64,000 bases of DNA from a virus, in the IMG/VR virus record IMGVR_UViG_3300049259_000177, positions 50,595-114,594 of that record; one strand, written 5' to 3'. A program made the translations under genes and the position numbers. The notes under the pieces are model-generated. The model did not search any database. It saw only the letters and a list, made by a program, of their open reading frames with translations, and was not told the DNA's origin. This document shows, piece after piece, positions 49,062-56,680 of this stretch (positions are counted from its first letter, which is position 1; the number at the start of each line of letters is the position of its first letter).

Positions 49062-51893
49062 TCAGTCCTCATCTGGCGCTTCATCCTCGTCGGTGTCGTC
49101 GCGGAAGACACAGGCGGCGAGGCGGTCATCGTCGAGGTGCTCTCGCTTGCGTTCGACAACTGCGGCCAGTCGGCGGTCATCGTCGAGGCCCCGAGTAGAG
49201 ATCTCGATATAGGTCGGCAGCAGATCACCGACGGTGCGTCCCACGATTTCCTGACCGTCGTCGAGCAGGACATCGACGAACTTACTGATCGCCTGCTGCA
49301 TGTTGTGGGCCATACCGAGCCGCAGCGTTTTGAGGTGGCCCTCCCACAGTTCCGGGTCGGCGTAGTCCTCGACGAAGCGCCGGTACGCCTCTGCGCGCTC
49401 GGCGTCGTTCCATGCCTGGATGACACTCCCGGCCAGTTCACCGCGCCGCTGGCGCTTCACCTCAGCCGCATCGTGCGCCGCGCGCCACTCCTGCTGCGCC
49501 TTGGCAATCGCGTCCTCGGCGGAGTCGTCGCGGTAGATGATCGCCGAGCGCTCATTGTCCCAGCGGCTCGTCCACGTGTCGGTACCGCGCCACGGTGTCG
49601 ACCATGTGTGCTCGGACAGGTAGGGCTCGCCCTCGACGACGACAGAGCCACCCGGGCCGCGACGCCACGTCAGGGTCGCCTCGTAGGACACGAGCGAGGG
49701 CACCTCGGAGCGGTCGCCCCAGCCGTCGCGGTAGCGTAGTCTGTCGTTCGGCCACACGTGGACGGTGATCACCTTGCTCCGCTGCTTGTAGGTGACCCGT
49801 GTGATGACGCCATGCTTGGCCTTGCGGCCACGGCGTGGGCCGTCGGCGGGGATCGCGGGCATGTTGGCCTCGACCCGCTCGATGGCCTGCTGGGCGGCCT
49901 CGTACGCCTCCGGGTCGCTCAGGTGCTCAGCGGCCGTAGCGACGCGGTTCCAGCGCTTCCAGCGCTCGTCGGAGAACAGGATGCGCCAGCGGGCAGCGCG
50001 AGTACCGGAGACGAGCACCCAGCGACGCTCAGTCGTCTTGCCGCGTGGGCGGGTAACCCACTCCTGCGCGTAGACGTTGCGAGCGAACTCGCTCTCGTCG
50101 AGCAGCCGGTGCTCCGGTGCGAGGGCGATATAGGAGCCGTCGCGCTGGCGGCCGACGAGCATCACGCCGGGCAGCGCCTTGAGGCGGGCGACGATCTCGG
50201 GGTCGTCCGTGGCTGCGGCCTTGCGGCGCGAGCCGAACTCGTCCTCGATCATGCGCACTGCCTTGGCCTCGTGCTCTCCGTCGCCGACGAGTGGGCGGTG
50301 GTGCTTGTTCGTGAACTTCCACCACCGCACGAGGTCGTCGACTGCTTCGAGAGCCTCGGCTTCGTCGAGATCGTAGGCGCTCATGAGCCGCCCCGCGAGC
50401 ATCTGCCGGAACGGAGCCTCCGCCTCGGCTTCCTCCCGCTTGACGGCGATGGCCGCCTTGAGCAGCGGGAACATCGCGACGTAGTGCTTGCGCTCGGTGC
50501 GCGCTTGCAGGTAGTCGAGCATCTCGTCCTCGGTCACGAGGTCGAGCGGCAGGATGAAGTCGTCGGTTGCGTAGACGACGCAGGTAGCACGTCGCTTGGG
50601 CTCGTGACCGGCACTGCGCCAGTCGGAGTAGACGACATCGCCTTCGCGCTTGTAGCGGAACACGAGCCCGCCATCGCTGGCCCGCTCCTCGATCGTGTAG
50701 ATGCGCCGTGACTTCGGGTAGGCCGCGCCGCTCGGGGTGATGCGCTCGTGACCGTTGCTCCGCTCGTAGCGGTACTGTCGGAAGCCGTCGGTGTTGAACG
50801 CACCCATGACGCGCATGCCCGGCCGCAGTTCGGCGTTGTGCTCGCGCAGCCACTCCTCGAACGGCTGGCGGCCGGTCGTCAGCGCGAACTCCTCCTCATC
50901 GACGAGCCGCACGTGCCCGGCCTCGTATGACTCCTGCTTGAGCAGCGACACGGTGGGGCTCGGCAGCGGGTGAAACACGGTGGTCCGGTCGATGAGCCCT
51001 TGCAGGATGAGCGCGACCTTCATGTAGTGCCGCTCGCGCGCGCCCTGCGCCTCCTCGGCCCGCTGCCAGTCGTAGGAACCCGGCTCCACCGGCACGCGCT
51101 TGCGCTTGCCGGTGCCGAACTCGTACTCGTCCCGGTAGAACAGGCCGGTGAACTCGTCGCGCGCGGGCACGAGCCGGTAGCCGACGTTGAAATTGGTGTC
51201 CATGCGGAACACGCGCTCGCCGTTGCGGATGAGCCAGTACGAGTGCCGGTTGGCCTCGTTCATGCGCCGGGTAACCCACGGGTCGCCGTAGTCGCGGGCT
51301 CGGGTGCTCGGGACGATGACCACGACACCGCGTTGCTCGGGTAGCACTTGATTGAGGTTCGCCTCGGAGTCCATGAGCCACTCGTCGAACTCTTCGATCC
51401 GACTGGCGTCGATACCGCCACCTTCCGGGTCGATCGCGGTCTCCTCGTCCATCGCGAGCACCATCGAGCGACACACGATCGGCGTGCCCTCGGGTGCAGG
51501 CTCGCCGTCGCGCAAGGTGACGATCTCCTCGTCGCGGCCGAGGTAGAGGTTGACCGTCTCGATCGCCTCGGTGAGCCGGGCGACGAACTTCTCGACCGGC
51601 GCGAGCATGGCGCGGGCGGCACTCATCTGTGCGTCGAGTTCGGCACGCATCCGCTTGGTGGCGCTCTCCAACTCCTCCCGCTTGCGCATCACGAGAGCGC
51701 GGGTTTCGGCGAGTGACTGCTTCATGCTGGTTGCGTCGAGCGCGGAGCCACCGACGGGCATGAGCGCGTTGCCCGGCTGCTGGCGCTCCACGACCTCGGC
51801 GATCTCGGCGCTCAGTCGCTCGACGTCGGCCTTCGCCTCCTCGAAGCCGGAGCCGTCCGGCTCGTCGTCGTACTCGTCGTCGTAGTCGGTCAC
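49062..51893 (-). CDS. Unknown 943-aa protein paired with the HerA-like ATPase
   Basis: Begins with an acidic segment, then a coiled coil at about 20-120 (ETRALVMRKREELESATKRM). The central 500 residues are mixed and contain HSYWLIRNGERVFRMDTNFN, RRIYTIEERASDGGLVFRYK and a helical LARGxx-type MLAGRLMSAYDLDEAEALEA. The last 100 residues are acidic helical. The start overlaps the zinc-ribbon gene in ATGA. I recognise no enzyme motif. Conserved-looking aromatic patches suggest a large nucleic-acid or protein scaffold. Gene order (clamp, zinc ribbon, this protein, ATPase) points to DNA replication, recombination or host take-over. Confidence 0.75.
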   Translation of the reverse strand: MTDYDDEYDDEPDGSGFEEAKADVERLSAEIAEVVERQQPGNALMPVGGSALDATSMKQSLAETRALVMRKREELESATKRMRAELDAQMSAARAMLAPVEKFVARLTEAIETVNLYLGRDEEIVTLRDGEPAPEGTPIVCRSMVLAMDEETAIDPEGGGIDASRIEEFDEWLMDSEANLNQVLPEQRGVVVIVPSTRARDYGDPWVTRRMNEANRHSYWLIRNGERVFRMDTNFNVGYRLVPARDEFTGLFYRDEYEFGTGKRKRVPVEPGSYDWQRAEEAQGARERHYMKVALILQGLIDRTTVFHPLPSPTVSLLKQESYEAGHVRLVDEEEFALTTGRQPFEEWLREHNAELRPGMRVMGAFNTDGFRQYRYERSNGHERITPSGAAYPKSRRIYTIEERASDGGLVFRYKREGDVVYSDWRSAGHEPKRRATCVVYATDDFILPLDLVTEDEMLDYLQARTERKHYVAMFPLLKAAIAVKREEAEAEAPFRQMLAGRLMSAYDLDEAEALEAVDDLVRWWKFTNKHHRPLVGDGEHEAKAVRMIEDEFGSRRKAAATDDPEIVARLKALPGVMLVGRQRDGSYIALAPEHRLLDESEFARNVYAQEWVTRPRGKTTERRWVLVSGTRAARWRILFSDERWKRWNRVATAAEHLSDPEAYEAAQQAIERVEANMPAIPADGPRRGRKAKHGVITRVTYKQRSKVITVHVWPNDRLRYRDGWGDRSEVPSLVSYEATLTWRRGPGGSVVVEGEPYLSEHTWSTPWRGTDTWTSRWDNERSAIIYRDDSAEDAIAKAQQEWRAAHDAAEVKRQRRGELAGSVIQAWNDAERAEAYRRFVEDYADPELWEGHLKTLRLGMAHNMQQAISKFVDVLLDDGQEIVGRTVGDLLPTYIEISTRGLDDDRRLAAVVERKREHLDDDRLAACVFRDDTDEDEAPDED

Positions 51894-52159
51894 ACCGTCA
51901 CCTCATCGGGCATGGTCCGGCCGGACGCGTCGAGAATGTGGACCCAGCAGCCGGTGCCGAGGATGAGTTCGCCGTCGCGGATGGCGCCGGTCCAGCGAAC
52001 CCGGTGGCCGCACGTCGCGTGCGCGACACAGGCGGCGTGCTTCCCGTTCGGGGAGTCGGGGCAGTGGTCGTAGGTGCCGCCGTCGTCGCCGGAGAGGGTG
52101 TCGACGAGGCCGACGCCGGGCTCGCGGTTGAGCAGGGCTCCGCAGTGCGCGCAAGTCAT
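51890..52159 (-). CDS. Zinc-ribbon protein with type E leader
   Basis: 89 residues, ATG after GACAGGAG. Starts TCAHCGALLNREPG, with DHCPDSPNGKHAACVAHATC and HRVRWTGAI: a CxxC...C...CxxC-type zinc pattern. First gene of the operon leading to the 943-aa protein and the ATPase. Function unknown. Confidence 0.75.
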   Translation of the reverse strand: MTCAHCGALLNREPGVGLVDTLSGDDGGTYDHCPDSPNGKHAACVAHATCGHRVRWTGAIRDGELILGTGCWVHILDASGRTMPDEVTV

Positions 52160-52176
52160 GATCGTCTCCTGTCGTG

Positions 52177-52234
52177 CCGGGGTCGCTCTCCCCGGTCAGG
52201 AACGACCGTACACCCGCTTAGCGTCAGGTGGCAA
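52177..52234 (-). promoter_or_regulatory. Type E promoter, operator and leader hairpin (zinc-ribbon/ATPase operon)
   Basis: -35 TTGCCA at 52229-52234 (within the end of the clamp gene). Operator CGCTAAGCGGGTG at 52211-52223 in an 18-base spacer. -10 TACGGT at 52205-52210. Hairpin CCGGGG-AGAGCGA-CCCCGG at 52177-52195, then GACAGGAG. Confidence 0.7.
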
Positions 52235-53432
52235 GCCTGACGGGCATGACGAGATAGGAGAAGCCGGGATCGTCGGGGTTGGTGAGCAGCACGGGCTTGT
52301 GCTCACCGCCGAAGCGACAGGTGACCTTCTCGCCGCCGAGCGCGGCGAGCCCGGCGGTCACGTAACGGGCGTTGAAGGCGACGCGGAGCCGGTCACCTTC
52401 CCATTCGACCTCACGAACCTTGCGCCGCACACTCGCCTCACCGGTGTCGTCGGCGTGCACACCGCCTGCGACTTCGACGACACCCTCGCCTAGCCACTCG
52501 GCGGTGACCGGGGCGCTGCGGACGACGACGGCGGCCTGCCGGATCGCCTCGGCGAGTGACGCGCTCGGGATATTCGCGCGGGCGACCTGAGGGACGTCCA
52601 TGAGCGCGCGGTACCTCGGGAACTCACCGTCGTAGAGGCGGGCGTGGAACACGCGCGAGCCGCCGACAAAGGTCAGGACGTCGTCGCTGCCGCCCCGGCC
52701 GGACGGATCGCGGTTGAGATAGACCTCGACCTCCGGTTCCTTCGCGAGCGCCTTGCCCATCCGCTCCATCACCCTGCTCGGGATGTTGAGGGGGCCGAGC
52801 CGGGCCGGGAAGTGCCCGGGCACCTCGGCGACGGCCAGCCGGTAGCGGTCGGTCGACGCGGCAACGATCTTGTCGTCGACGGTCTCGACGTGCGTGCAGG
52901 TAAGGATCGGCAGGCTGTCGTCGCGTCCGGCCGCGATGGCGCCGCGCGCCAAGTAGGCGAGCCTCTCACCAGGCATGACGAACAACTGCTCGCCGATCTC
53001 CGGTGGCGCGGGCCACTCCTCGACCGGCAGTGTCGGTAGTTCCATGTCGAGGTCGTCCCCGGCCGACAGTCGCAGGCGGCTCTCGCTGTGCTTGCCGGAG
53101 GTGATCGTCAACCGCAAGTCGACGCCGCGCGGAATGACGTGCAGCATGTCGTTGAGCAACCGCGCGGGCACGAGGGCGTGACCGCTGCCACCGGCGGCGA
53201 GGATCGACTGCTGCGCCGAAGTCTCGTAGTCGAAGGTCGACGCAGTCAGCGAGCCGTTTCCCGCATTGAGTAGGACGCCTTGCAACACCGGGAGGGACAG
53301 CGCGGTAGAGCGCATGGCGCTCGCTGCCCATCGCAACGCAGCGGAGAGATCGTCACGAGCGACGGTGGCGGCAAGGTCGGGCGGAGTTTTCCTCCCCGCG
53401 TACGCGCGAGCCTCGGTGGCGGCAACACTCAC
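52224..53432 (-). CDS. dnaN: DNA polymerase III sliding clamp (beta)
   Basis: 402 residues, about the length of bacterial DnaN. Three clamp repeats are visible: LSAALRWAASAMRSTALSLP (first), VMPGERLAYLARGAIAAGRD with ASTDRYRLAVAEVP (second), and a third ending VLLTNPDDPGFSYLVMPVRL, the classic C-terminal strand that binds polymerase. A phage-encoded clamp implies its replisome loads its own processivity factor. The start overlaps the DUF3263 gene. Confidence 0.9.
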   Translation of the reverse strand: MSVAATEARAYAGRKTPPDLAATVARDDLSAALRWAASAMRSTALSLPVLQGVLLNAGNGSLTASTFDYETSAQQSILAAGGSGHALVPARLLNDMLHVIPRGVDLRLTITSGKHSESRLRLSAGDDLDMELPTLPVEEWPAPPEIGEQLFVMPGERLAYLARGAIAAGRDDSLPILTCTHVETVDDKIVAASTDRYRLAVAEVPGHFPARLGPLNIPSRVMERMGKALAKEPEVEVYLNRDPSGRGGSDDVLTFVGGSRVFHARLYDGEFPRYRALMDVPQVARANIPSASLAEAIRQAAVVVRSAPVTAEWLGEGVVEVAGGVHADDTGEASVRRKVREVEWEGDRLRVAFNARYVTAGLAALGGEKVTCRFGGEHKPVLLTNPDDPGFSYLVMPVRLAT

Positions 53433-54067
53433 GACGGGACTCCTGCGATGTGGTCGAGCACGACACCGGCGGCGCGTGCGTGGGACAGGACGTGGCCGAG
53501 GTCGCGGGCCGGACCCTCGACGGGAACGAAGTAGAGGGTGACGGCTTCGCCGACACCGGGGACGAGACGGTAGTAGCCGTCGGCCTCGACGCCGGTACGC
53601 ACCACGACGTGCACGGGTGCACCGCCCGGGCCGCTGCCGCCTTCCTTCGCGCGGAGCCCGGCCTTGATGAGCATCCCCGCGAGCATCTCGCAGCGCTCGT
53701 ACAGTGACGTCGCCACTTGCCGGTCCTCCTCTCGCGTCGGAGTTGGGCCATGCAGTTCCTCACGGAGCCGCTGGGCGACCGCAGTCTGCGCGTCGCGGAC
53801 CTTGCGCGCCTTGTCGCGACGGGCGCGCAAGGTGTGGACGAGATCCGGCTTATGCGCCTCCGCCTCGTCCATGTCGAGGAGCCGGTTGAGCACTTGGTAA
53901 TAGCGCGTCGTGGAGATCTCTGGAAACACCTCGCGGATCGCCGCCAACTTCGGTCCGCTGTTCGCGTGACCGCTACGCGGATGCGTGCGCGCCCACTCCT
54001 CCTCGAAAATGAGGACGGAGCGCTCGAAGTCGCCGAACTGCTCGCGCTGGGCCGCTATCTCGTCCAT
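53429..54067 (-). CDS. DUF3263-containing protein
   Basis: 212 residues from the ATG at 54067 with ACAGGAG upstream and a type E hairpin just before. The first 110 residues match DUF3263 of actinobacteria (FERSVLIFEEEWARTHPRSG, then KLAAIREVFPEISTTRYYQV, LNRLLDMDEAEAHKPDLV, and a basic helix). The family looks like a small DNA-binding or WhiB-associated protein. The C-terminal 90 residues (VHVVVRTGVEADGYYRLVPG, then VTLYFVPVEGPARDLGHVLS) are an unrecognised extension. The reading frame continues upstream to a GTG at 54274 (see next entry), so a longer product is possible. Confidence 0.75.
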   Translation of the reverse strand: MDEIAAQREQFGDFERSVLIFEEEWARTHPRSGHANSGPKLAAIREVFPEISTTRYYQVLNRLLDMDEAEAHKPDLVHTLRARRDKARKVRDAQTAVAQRLREELHGPTPTREEDRQVATSLYERCEMLAGMLIKAGLRAKEGGSGPGGAPVHVVVRTGVEADGYYRLVPGVGEAVTLYFVPVEGPARDLGHVLSHARAAGVVLDHIAGVPS

Positions 54068-54274
54068 GAGGCTCTCCTGTTCGCCGGGTCGCTCGACCGG
54101 CTCGCCGCCACCGTACACTGGCTTAGCGACGGTTTCCAGGCACTTGTGCAACTGCTTCCATGACATGACGTCACCGACGGTCGCAGTACGCTCTGCGCCA
54201 CAATCGACGCAGCGGCCCATGATCGCGCCGGACGGGTGACCCGTCGCCGTCACCTCGAACTGCCGGTCGTCCAC
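54068..54274 (-). other. In-frame zinc-ribbon extension upstream of the DUF3263 gene
   Basis: From a GTG at 54274 (GAGAGG upstream) the frame reads a protein-like segment with GRCVDCGAERTATVGDVMSW and HKCLE, and runs without a stop into the DUF3263 protein. The type E promoter and hairpin lie inside it. Either a 281-residue fusion and a 212-residue short form are both made, or an independent small gene has lost its stop. Confidence 0.5.
54083..54139 (-). promoter_or_regulatory. Type E promoter, diverged operator and leader hairpin (DUF3263 gene)
   Basis: -10 TACGGT at 54110-54115. Diverged operator CGCTAAGCCAGTG at 54116-54128. -35 weak (CTGGAA at 54134-54139). Hairpin GCCGG-TCGAGCGAC-CCGGC at 54083-54101, then ACAGGAG. 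It lies within an open coding frame. Confidence 0.6.
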
Positions 54275-54557
54275 TGACGACCACCTCTCGCTTGACGATC
54301 ATGCCTTTGGGAAGCCGCTCGAAGATGCCGACCTGCTGTGGCTCGGCGCCCAGTGTGATCCTCGCTGCCAGCACAACACACTCGTCGTCTTCGAACACGC
54401 GGTAGCCAACGTTGGTGACGACGAAACCGTGGTCCTCGGCGAACTCGGGTACGTCGTCCAAGTCGGTCCAGTGACCGATGCTTGTCGCATCAGTCCACGT
54501 GATCTTCTCAAGGTCGTACTCGGCGAGTAGTTCCTCGTGCTTGCCCACGTTCGGCAC
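54171..54557 (-). CDS. Unknown 128-aa protein, C-terminus doubtful
   Basis: GTG at 54557 after GAGGGG. Residues 1-95 look real: HEELLAEYDLEKITWTDATS, EDHGFVVTNVGYRVFEDDEC, VVLAARITLGAEPQQVG, FERLPKGMIVKREVV. The last 33 are Arg-rich (SPVRRDHGPLRRLWRRAYCD), as when reading a neighbour's frame, and overlap the extension at 54068-54274 for 104 bases. A lost stop or small indel near 54275 is likely. Confidence 0.6.
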   Translation of the reverse strand: MPNVGKHEELLAEYDLEKITWTDATSIGHWTDLDDVPEFAEDHGFVVTNVGYRVFEDDECVVLAARITLGAEPQQVGIFERLPKGMIVKREVVVSGRPAVRGDGDGSPVRRDHGPLRRLWRRAYCDRR

Positions 54558-54567
54558 TAGTCACGCC

Positions 54568-54581
54568 CCTCGACGTCGAGG
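54568..54581. promoter_or_regulatory. 14-bp perfect palindrome between two genes
   Basis: CCTCGACGTCGAGG fills the gap between the DUF1643 stop and the next start. It could be a repressor site; it shares the CTCGACG word with the type L block. Confidence 0.35.
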
Positions 54582-55166
54582 TCAGGCAGCACGTGGCGCC
54601 CACAAGGTCGGCACGTCGGCATCGCGGCAGTAGAGCGGATGCTTGGGTGACCCATCTGTGTTGACCTGCAACGAATATGTCATCCATCCACCGTCACCGA
54701 TCAGCGCGCCGACGTGACGCGCACGGTCGGCGACGAGAACCCGGCCGCGCTTGCTCGACGGCCCACAACCCCAGCCGACGATGACGTGCGGCCAAACGTG
54801 CTCCGGCATGCCGAGCAGGAAGTCGTCGTTGTACTTACCGACCGGGTCGGCGGCGGTGAGCAGATCCGTCGGCCAGCGCGACCGGAAGGCGAACAGGTTG
54901 ACGATGAGCGCACCGCCCATGCCGTCGGCCTTCGCTCGCTTGAGGCAACGAGCGACCGTTGGATCGACGATGAACGCGTCTGCCGCGCTGGGATTCAGCA
55001 TGCAGTACGCCCGCCACGCGCCGGGTCCCCAGCACCGACTGAGGGCGTAGCGATAGACACGATCAGCGTCGAAGATCGCGTATGCCTCACCGTGCTCGTC
55101 GGAGTGCGCGGTGTCGACGACACAGTCGTCCGGCAGTGACAGCCTGTCTATAAGGTCGGCGGTCAC
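54582..55166 (-). CDS. DUF1643 family protein
   Basis: 194 residues. Conserved DUF1643 blocks: YCMLNPSAADAFIVDPTVAR, NLFAFRSRWPTDLLTAADPV, then NDDFLL, HVIVGWGCG, and the ending GSPKHPLYCRDADVPTLW. The family occurs in phages and bacteria; its biochemical role is unknown, and a nucleotide- or DNA-related function has been suggested by context. ATGA overlap with the upstream gene. Confidence 0.85.
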   Translation of the reverse strand: MTADLIDRLSLPDDCVVDTAHSDEHGEAYAIFDADRVYRYALSRCWGPGAWRAYCMLNPSAADAFIVDPTVARCLKRAKADGMGGALIVNLFAFRSRWPTDLLTAADPVGKYNDDFLLGMPEHVWPHVIVGWGCGPSSKRGRVLVADRARHVGALIGDGGWMTYSLQVNTDGSPKHPLYCRDADVPTLWAPRAA

Positions 55167-55591
55167 GACAGGTGTGCCTTGTGCCGGTCCTGTCCACGCC
55201 GCTTAGGGACCTCGACGGTCGCGACGATCAACCCGGCGGTCGGCGTCGCTTCGAGAAACTCGATCAGCCCGTCGCGGGCCTTACGTGCCTCATCGGTATC
55301 GTCACCGGCTTTCGCGATCAACTCCCGGCAGGTCTCCATGTCGGTCGAGACCGGGATGGTTCGCCATACGACACCGGAGGCGCCAGGATGGTTCGCGGTC
55401 GCTGCGATCACTCGGTCGTGGGTGACCTGCCGGACTTCGGCGACGCTCTCCTCGTCGGCAAGGTCGGCGACAGCACCGAACTGCATGACGATATCGAAGT
55501 CGCTGCGGGGCCGCTCGCCGAGACGGCGGGCTCGCGCCTTCGCCTTCGCCTGCGCTCCCGGCTTGACCCGGCGGCCCCTGCTCTGCGGCAT
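55163..55591 (-). CDS. Unknown 142-aa protein
   Basis: ATG at 55591, with GGTGAGGAG directly upstream. Basic start (GRRVKPGAQAKAKARARRLG), then MQFGAVADLADEESVAEVRQ, TDMETCRELIAKAGDDTDEA and VATVEVPKRRGQDRHKAHL. Family not recognised; basic termini suggest nucleic-acid contact. Start overlaps the coding end of the Rpf-like gene. Confidence 0.65.
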   Translation of the reverse strand: MPQSRGRRVKPGAQAKAKARARRLGERPRSDFDIVMQFGAVADLADEESVAEVRQVTHDRVIAATANHPGASGVVWRTIPVSTDMETCRELIAKAGDDTDEARKARDGLIEFLEATPTAGLIVATVEVPKRRGQDRHKAHLS

Positions 55592-55595
55592 CTCC

Positions 55596-56174
55596 TCACC
55601 CGCCGTTCTCGCGGGTGAGACCGGCGACGCGCGAGCACACGGGCCACTGGCCGGGGCCGCTGGCGGCCAGTACGACCTGGGCGATCTCGACCTGCTCGGC
55701 CGGGGTTGCGAGGTAGGCGTAGGGCGCGTACTGGCCGCCGCCGTTGTTCGTCCAGGTCGTAGGGGCGAACTGCAAGCCGCCGTCGTATTCGGCGTCGATA
55801 CCCCAACGACCGCCAGACTCGCACGATGCGACCCGGTCCCATACTGCCGGGTAGCCGCCGGAAGACGCGAGCGCAACGACAGCGCGCTCACGGGCCTGCT
55901 GGGCGGCCCGCTTGCGGGCCTGCGCCAACGCCCGCCGGTGGGCCCGCTGGGCGGCCTCATGAGTCGCCTTGGTCAGCGCGCGCCGGTAGGCATCACGGGT
56001 GGCCCGCATCGGGTCGTCACGTAGCGCGTAGGAGGGCGCAGCGACCATCCTCGGCTTCGGTCGTAGGGGGGGCTTGGGCCCGGAGGCGATCGCGGCGCCG
56101 GAGGCGACGGCTATCGTCGCGACGGTCGCGAGAGCGAGAGGGCGCACGAGTCTCCTGTCACGGTTTGTCGGCAT
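55596..56174 (-). CDS. Secreted Rpf-like transglycosylase
   Basis: 192 residues from ATG 56174, six bases after a type L -10, so probably leaderless; an in-frame ATG at 56237 is the alternative. Basic N-terminus and a hydrophobic stretch (PLALATVATIAVASGAAIA) form a signal peptide of about 31 residues. A basic helical linker (about 55-100) leads to a resuscitation-promoting-factor domain: VWDRVASCESGGRWGID with likely catalytic Glu119, then GGLQFAPTTW and ATPAEQVEIAQVVL. Rpf enzymes cleave peptidoglycan of actinobacteria. Its secreted form suggests action on the host wall from outside, for lysis, release, or altering host growth. Confidence 0.85.
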   Translation of the reverse strand: MPTNRDRRLVRPLALATVATIAVASGAAIASGPKPPLRPKPRMVAAPSYALRDDPMRATRDAYRRALTKATHEAAQRAHRRALAQARKRAAQQARERAVVALASSGGYPAVWDRVASCESGGRWGIDAEYDGGLQFAPTTWTNNGGGQYAPYAYLATPAEQVEIAQVVLAASGPGQWPVCSRVAGLTRENGG

Positions 56175-56180
56175 CCGTCC

Positions 56181-56215
56181 AGCCTGCCGGACGGCGGGCT
56201 TAGTGTCGCGTGAGG
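56181..56215 (-). promoter_or_regulatory. Type L promoter, leaderless (Rpf-like gene)
   Basis: -35 GCGACA at 56204-56209 in CACGCGACACTAAG, a 17-base spacer, and -10-like CAGGCT at 56181-56186, then six bases to ATG 56174. The TAA in the block is not the stop of the overlapping gene, which ends at 56200. Confidence 0.5.
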
Positions 56216-56610
56216 TTGCGCCGGGCTGGCGCTTCACGCAGTCGCCGGATCGCGGCCTCGGTAAGCATCCAGACGCTCGCGTCGTTGCCGGAGCGGGTCT
56301 TACGGGTCAGCGGGACCGAGGCGATCATCACCGGTTCAAGCCAGCCGTCGGCCCGCAGCCGGTTCGTCGTCGCGGACACCGACTGGTGCATCCGGCCGAG
56401 GGTCTGTTCGAGTTCGTCGTCGGTCTGCGGCCGGACCCGTATCGCTTCGACGACCTCGGCGCGCAGCGTGCCGGACTTGGGCAGGTCTCGCAGCACGGCG
56501 CGGACACCCATCTCGGTGACGATGTTCGGGGTGATCGGAGCATCGGACCGGTGGCAACGGGGCAGCCGCCGTCTCTTCGTCGACGTGCCGATCATCGACG
56601 GTCGCGACAC
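56200..56610 (-). CDS. Winged-helix-type DNA-binding protein
   Basis: The convincing part begins near residue 27: ITPNIVTEMGVRAVLRDLPK, SGTLRAEVVEAIRVRPQTDD, ELEQTLGRMHQSVSATTNRL, RADGWLEPV, and TRKTRSGNDASVWMLTEAAI. This is a winged-helix layout with HQSVSATTNRLRADG as recognition helix and RKTRSG as wing, a type common in actinophages. The first 25 residues are Arg-rich and may not be native. It overlaps the gene at 56336-56680 for 275 bases, so the true start or an indel near 56545 is unresolved. Confidence 0.65.
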   Translation of the reverse strand: MSRPSMIGTSTKRRRLPRCHRSDAPITPNIVTEMGVRAVLRDLPKSGTLRAEVVEAIRVRPQTDDELEQTLGRMHQSVSATTNRLRADGWLEPVMIASVPLTRKTRSGNDASVWMLTEAAIRRLREAPARRNLTRH

Positions 56611-56680
56611 CGCAGATCTGACATTCAGGCGGGTCCTCGTCGTAGACGATCGGCTTCGCCTTGTGGTTGTAGACGGTCAT
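56336..56680 (-). CDS. Small zinc-binding protein, C-terminus doubtful
   Basis: ATG at 56680 in an ATGA overlap with the previous gene. Residues 1-50 look real (MTVYNHKAKPIVYDEDPPEC, QICGVATVDDRHVDEET, then PVRCSDHPEH: a CxxC...C-type zinc pattern). The remaining 64 residues are Arg/Ala-rich and appear to read through the winged-helix gene in the wrong frame. Probably the two were separated by a stop, or fused, before a small indel. Confidence 0.5.
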   Translation of the reverse strand: MTVYNHKAKPIVYDEDPPECQICGVATVDDRHVDEETAAAPLPPVRCSDHPEHRHRDGCPRRAARPAQVRHAARRGRRSDTGPAADRRRTRTDPRPDAPVGVRDDEPAAGRRLA

